NCBI GenBank assembly: GCA_026387055.1
Contig: JAPLML010000133.1
Span: forward strand, 1-9,341
Length of the DNA stretch: 9,341 nucleotides
Origin: Planctomycetota bacterium
Lineage (GTDB): Bacteria; Planctomycetota; Phycisphaerae; FEN-1346
Direction of reading: 5' to 3'
Part shown: positions 6,204 through 9,341 of the stretch, piece by piece
Position numbering within the stretch: position 1 is the first letter of the stretch
Layout of the letters: each line of letters starts with the position of its first letter
Made by a program: the position numbers and the translations under genes
Notes under the pieces: generated by a model
What the model was told of the DNA's origin: nothing
Database searches by the model: none
The model's input: the letters and a program-made list of their open reading frames with translations, nothing else

Positions 6204-6223
6204 CCCGCCGCGGGAGCGGCGGG
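6204..6223 (+). terminator. Hairpin after the FucI-fold gene
   Basis: CCCGCCGC (6204-6211) and GCGGCGGG (6216-6223) form a perfect 8-bp stem with the loop GGGA, about 40 nt after the stop codon. There is no T-run, so it may slow or end transcription without acting as a classical intrinsic terminator. Confidence 0.4.
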
Positions 6224-6308
6224 AGATGTTAATGACCGCCAGTCTCGAACTGCGGATTGCGGATTTCCGGAGAATTCGGGAAGCGTCATTGATCTGCGGC
6301 GGATGAAA

Positions 6309-6360
6309 AAGGCGCTGACGCCTTCTCGCGCGCAGGCTCCTTCAGGAGCCTTACCCCGCG
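6309..6360 (+). promoter_or_regulatory. Structured leader before the lipoprotein gene
   Basis: Two perfect hairpins lie in a row: AAGGCG-CTGA-CGCCTT (6309-6324) and AGGCTCC-TTCA-GGAGCCT (6334-6351). CGCG at 6327-6330 and 6357-6360 could close the second one from outside. The block ends about 70 nt before the start codon. On the minus strand the first hairpin is followed by five T residues and so looks like an intrinsic terminator, but no minus-strand gene ends here. A cis-acting RNA or a dispersed repeat are both possible. Confidence 0.4.
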
Positions 6361-6428
6361 AAGCGAGGATAGTGGAGACGTTGCGGCGTGGGAGGTGGAC
6401 GGCCTTCGGACAAGGAAAGGAGCCTGCG

Positions 6429-7118
6429 ATGAGAAGGAATCTGGCACGTGGATGTCTGGCGGGGCTGATGGTCGGGGCGCTCGTGATGGCGGCGGGGTGT
6501 GCCCAGCCGCAAGGTCCCTCGGCGGACGCTCCGGCGGCGAAGCCCGCGGATGGATGGACGGTTGTTTATACCGCAGATTTCAAGGCGGCCGGCAAACTGC
6601 CGGCCGGGTGGGAGGTCCCCGCGGGCGAGGCCAACATCGAGGGCGGCGCCCTCGTGCTCAAGGCCCCCGCGGACCAGGAGGGCCAGGTGGTGCTCCTGGA
6701 GCCCCGGACGCCCGGCAGCGTGCGCCTCGAATGCGTCGCCTCGCTGAAGGGCGACCCGCTCTCCGACATCAGCCCGTTCCTCAACGCCGACACGTCGGGA
6801 TATGGCTCGGCGTACCTCTTCCAGTTCGGCGGCAAGGGCAACACGGTGAACGACCTCTGCCGCTACAACGATCACATCGCCGCCACGGAGAAGGACAAGC
6901 CGCTCATCAAGGCCGGCCAGAAGTACCGGATCCTGGCGGAGAACGACGGCGGCCGTCTGCGGCTGGTCATCGACGGCCAGGAGGTCTTCCGCTACACCGA
7001 CCCCGAGCCGCTGAAGGGCCAGGGGCACGACCGCGTCGGCTTCTACACCTGGGGCTGCACGCTCGCGGTCGAGAAACTGACCGTCTCGGCGAAGCCCGCC
7101 GCAGGCGCGGGCAAGTAG
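6429..7118 (+). CDS. Lipoprotein with concanavalin-like (DUF1080-like) domain
   Basis: This 229-residue protein is secreted by the Sec route and lipid-anchored: a charged start (MRRNLARG), a hydrophobic core and the lipobox VMAAGC put the lipidated cysteine at residue 24. A Pro/Ala-rich linker follows. The rest (about residues 40-225) is beta-rich and resembles the concanavalin-like jelly roll of DUF1080-type and related carbohydrate-active proteins: LPAGWEV, then INGGALVL-like IEGGALVL, YRILAENDGGRLRLVIDGQEVF, and VGFYTWGCTLAVEKLTVS at the end. DUF1080 proteins include 3-keto-glycoside hydrolases or lyases, but catalytic residues cannot be assigned here and simple carbohydrate binding is equally possible. 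The frame is open back to 6192. The ATG at 6429 is chosen because AAAGGAG lies at 6416-6422 and because the lipoprotein signal begins there. Confidence 0.75.
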   Translation: MRRNLARGCLAGLMVGALVMAAGCAQPQGPSADAPAAKPADGWTVVYTADFKAAGKLPAGWEVPAGEANIEGGALVLKAPADQEGQVVLLEPRTPGSVRLECVASLKGDPLSDISPFLNADTSGYGSAYLFQFGGKGNTVNDLCRYNDHIAATEKDKPLIKAGQKYRILAENDGGRLRLVIDGQEVFRYTDPEPLKGQGHDRVGFYTWGCTLAVEKLTVSAKPAAGAGK

Positions 7119-7149
7119 GGTCGATGGGCGTTCAGCGGAGGGTTCCGAA

Positions 7150-7608
7150 ATGCCCGAATCGGTCTATGTCTTCAAGGTAGCGCTGAGTGGGTCCAAGGAT
7201 ATCTGGCGGCGGATCGCCATGCGGCCCGCGCAAACGCTCGACGATCTGCACGAGGCCATCTTCACGGCCTTCGACCGCTACGACGAACACCTGTACTCGT
7301 TCTTCTTCCCCAAGCGGCGAACCACCAGTACGCGGGCCATCTATGATTCCCCGGAGTATACCCATCCCGATGCCGCCGAGGAACCCGATCCCTTCTCCGA
7401 CAAGCCGGTGGGGAACGCGGCCAGGACGAAACTCTCCGCCCTGGGCCTTGTCGCCCACAGGAAGTTCGTGTACCTCTTCGACTTCGGCGATGAGTGGTGG
7501 CACGACATCACGGTCGAGCAGACCGCCGCCCCGTGCAAGCCGGGCAAGTACCCTCGCGTCCTGGAGAAACACGGCGACTCGCCCCCGCAATATCCAGACA
7601 TTGAATGA
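7150..7608 (+). CDS. Plasmid pRiA4b ORF-3-like family protein
   Basis: This 152-residue cytoplasmic protein belongs by pattern to the pRiA4b ORF-3-like family (sometimes called IS1096 TnpR-like). Family marks are the N-terminal VYVFKVALSGSKDIWRRI, then LDDLHEAIFTAFDRYDEHLYSFFF, and the strongly typical YLFDFGDEWWHDITVE near residues 110-125. The biochemical role of the family is not established; many members sit on plasmids or near mobile DNA, and others are chromosomal. The start is supported by GGAGGG at 7137-7142, 7 nt before the ATG. It begins 31 nt after the lipoprotein gene and is likely transcribed with it, though a functional link is not obvious. The family's usual core is complete; it is not visibly truncated. 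Confidence 0.85.
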   Translation: MPESVYVFKVALSGSKDIWRRIAMRPAQTLDDLHEAIFTAFDRYDEHLYSFFFPKRRTTSTRAIYDSPEYTHPDAAEEPDPFSDKPVGNAARTKLSALGLVAHRKFVYLFDFGDEWWHDITVEQTAAPCKPGKYPRVLEKHGDSPPQYPDIE

Positions 7609-7777
7609 TAAGGATAGCCTGGCGCACCGAAGAGAATGATGCTGCTTCCCCCTCTGACGGTTGCGGCGGCTGTCCGGCGCGACGATGCTTCACAGGGATG
7701 CCGACAAGTTCGTGCGCGGCGGGGCTCCCGAACCACCGCCCGCCTTGGGCAGGTCCACGGGCCTGGGAACGCACTCA

Positions 7778-7803
7778 CGCGGCGGGTCAGGAGACCCGCC
7801 GCG
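7778..7803. terminator. Bidirectional hairpin between convergent genes
   Basis: CGCGGCGGGTC (7778-7788) and GACCCGCCGCG (7793-7803) form a perfect 11-bp stem with the loop AGGA. It lies 18 nt after the stop of the minus-strand amidohydrolase and about 170 nt after the plus-strand pRiA4b-like gene. It has no T-run on either strand. Position and stem strength make it a probable terminator for the minus-strand gene. Confidence 0.6.
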
Positions 7804-7821
7804 CAAACGGGCGTTGCAGTG

Positions 7822-9341
7822 CTACCGGGGCCCCTTGTAGATTTGCTTGCCGCCGAGCCATGTCTCGCGGACCCTGGCGTCCTTCACCTCGTCGAGGGGG
7901 CACGTGAGAATGTCGCGGTCCAGGATGATGAAGTCCGCCAGCTTCCCCGCCTCCAGCGATCCCTTCTCGCGCTCCTCGAAGGTCAGGTACGCGTTGTTGA
8001 TCGTGTACAGCCGGATGGCCTCTTCGCGCGTCAGGCGCTGCTCCGGGTGCAGCGGCTTCTCGGTCCAGCGCGGCTGGCGCGCGAGCACGATCCACATGCC
8101 CAGGAAGGGGTTGTACGGGTTGATCGAGCGCAGGCTGCCGAGTTTCTGCATGTGGTCCGACCCGCCGCCGGCCGCCACGCCGCGGTCGAACAGCGTCCGG
8201 TACGGATGGAAATACGTCAGTCGCTTGTCGCCGAACTGCTTGAGCAGCGTCGCGCCGTCCAGGTAGAGCCACGCGGGCTGGAGGTCGGCCACGATGCCGA
8301 TCGCCCGCATCTTCTCGATGGCCTCGGCGCTCATGAAACTCGAGTGCGAGATGCACGGCCGCCGGTCGCGGACGGGCAGCTCCCGGTTGACCGCCTCGTA
8401 CGCGTCGATGAGGGCGTGGACCGCGCCGTCGCCCTGGCAGTGGGCCGTCGGCTGGAGATCGTTCTGGAGCGCCCACCGGGCGATCTTCCGCAGCCGCTCC
8501 GGCGGGATGAACAGAAGCCCTCGGTACTCCGGATCGGCGATGCCGTAGATGCGGCTCAGCCCCCACGGCTCGCGCAGGTACGCGCTGCCGGTCAACATGC
8601 CGCCGTCCAGGTAGACCTTGAGGCCCCGCAGCCAGAGCCTGTTGTCGTACGCGTGCAGCGGATGGCGCGCGGCCTTCAGGATGGCGGCCTCGACCTTCTC
8701 CAGCGGCGCCTGGGCGTCCACGTAATAGGTCAGGAAGACGCGGCACGTCAGCTCGCCCGTGTCCTTGAGTTGCTGGTAAAGGGCGATGGTGTCGTCGGTG
8801 GCGCCGCGGTCCGTGACGCCGGTGATGCCCGCTTCGTTGTAGGCGGCGAGCAGGGCCTTCAGGCGGTCGTAGCGGTCCGCGGCGGTGGGCGCCTTGGCGC
8901 TCGACGTGTGCTTGACGAAGCGGGAGCAGTTGCGCAGGATGCCCGTCGGCTCGCCCGTTGCGGGGTCGCGCTCGATGTAGCCCGCCTGCCCGTCCGTGAC
9001 CTTGAAGGCCTTGTCGATGCCGCTCGCCTCGAGCGCCAGCGAGTTCAGCGCCGCATCGGGCCCGGTCCGGAAGGCCACGGGGTGGTCCGGCGCCGCCGCG
9101 TCGAGTTCCTGCCGCGTCGGAAACCGCTGGTCGCGCAGGCGCGTGATGAACACCTGCTGGACGCCGATCCACTGGCCGGGCGCCAGGACCTTCGCCCGCG
9201 ACCTGATGTACGCCAGGACGTCGGCCACCGTCTCCATCTCGGGCACCGGGTGGTCGAACTCGTACATGGCGGCGTCGGGCGGATGGGCGTGGGAGTCGAT
9301 CAGCCCCGGCAGGACGAGCCGGCCTCCGAGATCGACCTGCG
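7822..9341 (-). CDS. YtcJ-like amidohydrolase, N-terminus outside window
   Basis: This is a metal-dependent hydrolase of the amidohydrolase 3 (YtcJ-like) family; the natural substrate is not predictable. An ATG at 9265-9267 is not the real start. The same frame continues upstream to the window edge and reads VLPGLIDSHAHP, the HxH metal-binding motif that opens the barrel in this family. The visible 505 residues therefore lack only the short N-terminal beta domain. Further marks are AHCQGDGAVHALIDAYE (family 'H.iGD.A'), CISHSSFMSAEAIEKM, GGGSDHM with the conserved Asp of the last barrel strand, and the C-terminal EKGSLEAGKLADFIILD sequence seen in nearly all amidohydrolases. No signal peptide can be judged because the start is missing. 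The gene converges on the pRiA4b-like gene. Confidence 0.93.
   Translation of the reverse strand, partial: QVDLGGRLVLPGLIDSHAHPPDAAMYEFDHPVPEMETVADVLAYIRSRAKVLAPGQWIGVQQVFITRLRDQRFPTRQELDAAAPDHPVAFRTGPDAALNSLALEASGIDKAFKVTDGQAGYIERDPATGEPTGILRNCSRFVKHTSSAKAPTAADRYDRLKALLAAYNEAGITGVTDRGATDDTIALYQQLKDTGELTCRVFLTYYVDAQAPLEKVEAAILKAARHPLHAYDNRLWLRGLKVYLDGGMLTGSAYLREPWGLSRIYGIADPEYRGLLFIPPERLRKIARWALQNDLQPTAHCQGDGAVHALIDAYEAVNRELPVRDRRPCISHSSFMSAEAIEKMRAIGIVADLQPAWLYLDGATLLKQFGDKRLTYFHPYRTLFDRGVAAGGGSDHMQKLGSLRSINPYNPFLGMWIVLARQPRWTEKPLHPEQRLTREEAIRLYTINNAYLTFEEREKGSLEAGKLADFIILDRDILTCPLDEVKDARVRETWLGGKQIYKGPR

Overview
The window is a GC-rich bacterial chromosome segment. In the sampled coding lines GC is near 70 %, with one AT-richer patch near 52 %. 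Flagellar genes, two secreted proteins with twin-arginine (Tat) signals and sugar-enzyme folds, and a lipoprotein with a jelly-roll-like C-terminal part suggest a Planctomycetota-type genome. This is an inference from gene content; no rRNA or other phylogenetic marker is present.

Layout: (1) 1-1250, end of a flagellar operon: the 3' part of fliD, then fliS with its own ribosome binding site. (2) 1251-1767, a non-coding stretch with a 145-bp nested-palindrome element (copy 1), a good sigma-70-like promoter, a 13-bp hairpin and a 14-bp operator-like dyad. (3) 1768-3147, a Tat-exported Gfo/Idh/MocA oxidoreductase. (4) 3255-4250, two minus-strand genes of lower GC: a four-helix membrane protein and a 90-residue orphan, probably co-transcribed. 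(5) 4251-4733, non-coding, with copy 2 of the element in inverted orientation (4 mismatches in 145) and another good promoter. (6) 4734-7608, three plus-strand genes: a Tat-signal protein of the L-fucose isomerase fold, a lipoprotein with a concanavalin-like/DUF1080-like domain behind a structured leader, and a pRiA4b ORF-3-like protein 31 nt downstream. (7) 7822-9341, a minus-strand YtcJ-like amidohydrolase whose N-terminus lies beyond the window, facing the previous group across a perfect 11-bp hairpin.

How they work together: the flagellar pair is a normal filament-cap and flagellin-chaperone unit. The oxidoreductase, the FucI-fold protein and the lipoprotein are all predicted to act outside the cytoplasm, and could belong to envelope-located oxidative carbohydrate processing, but they are not one tight operon. 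The most unusual DNA is the inverted pair of nested-palindrome elements, which bracket the oxidoreductase and the low-GC gene pair. No CRISPR array, tRNA, rRNA, integrase or transposase gene was seen.
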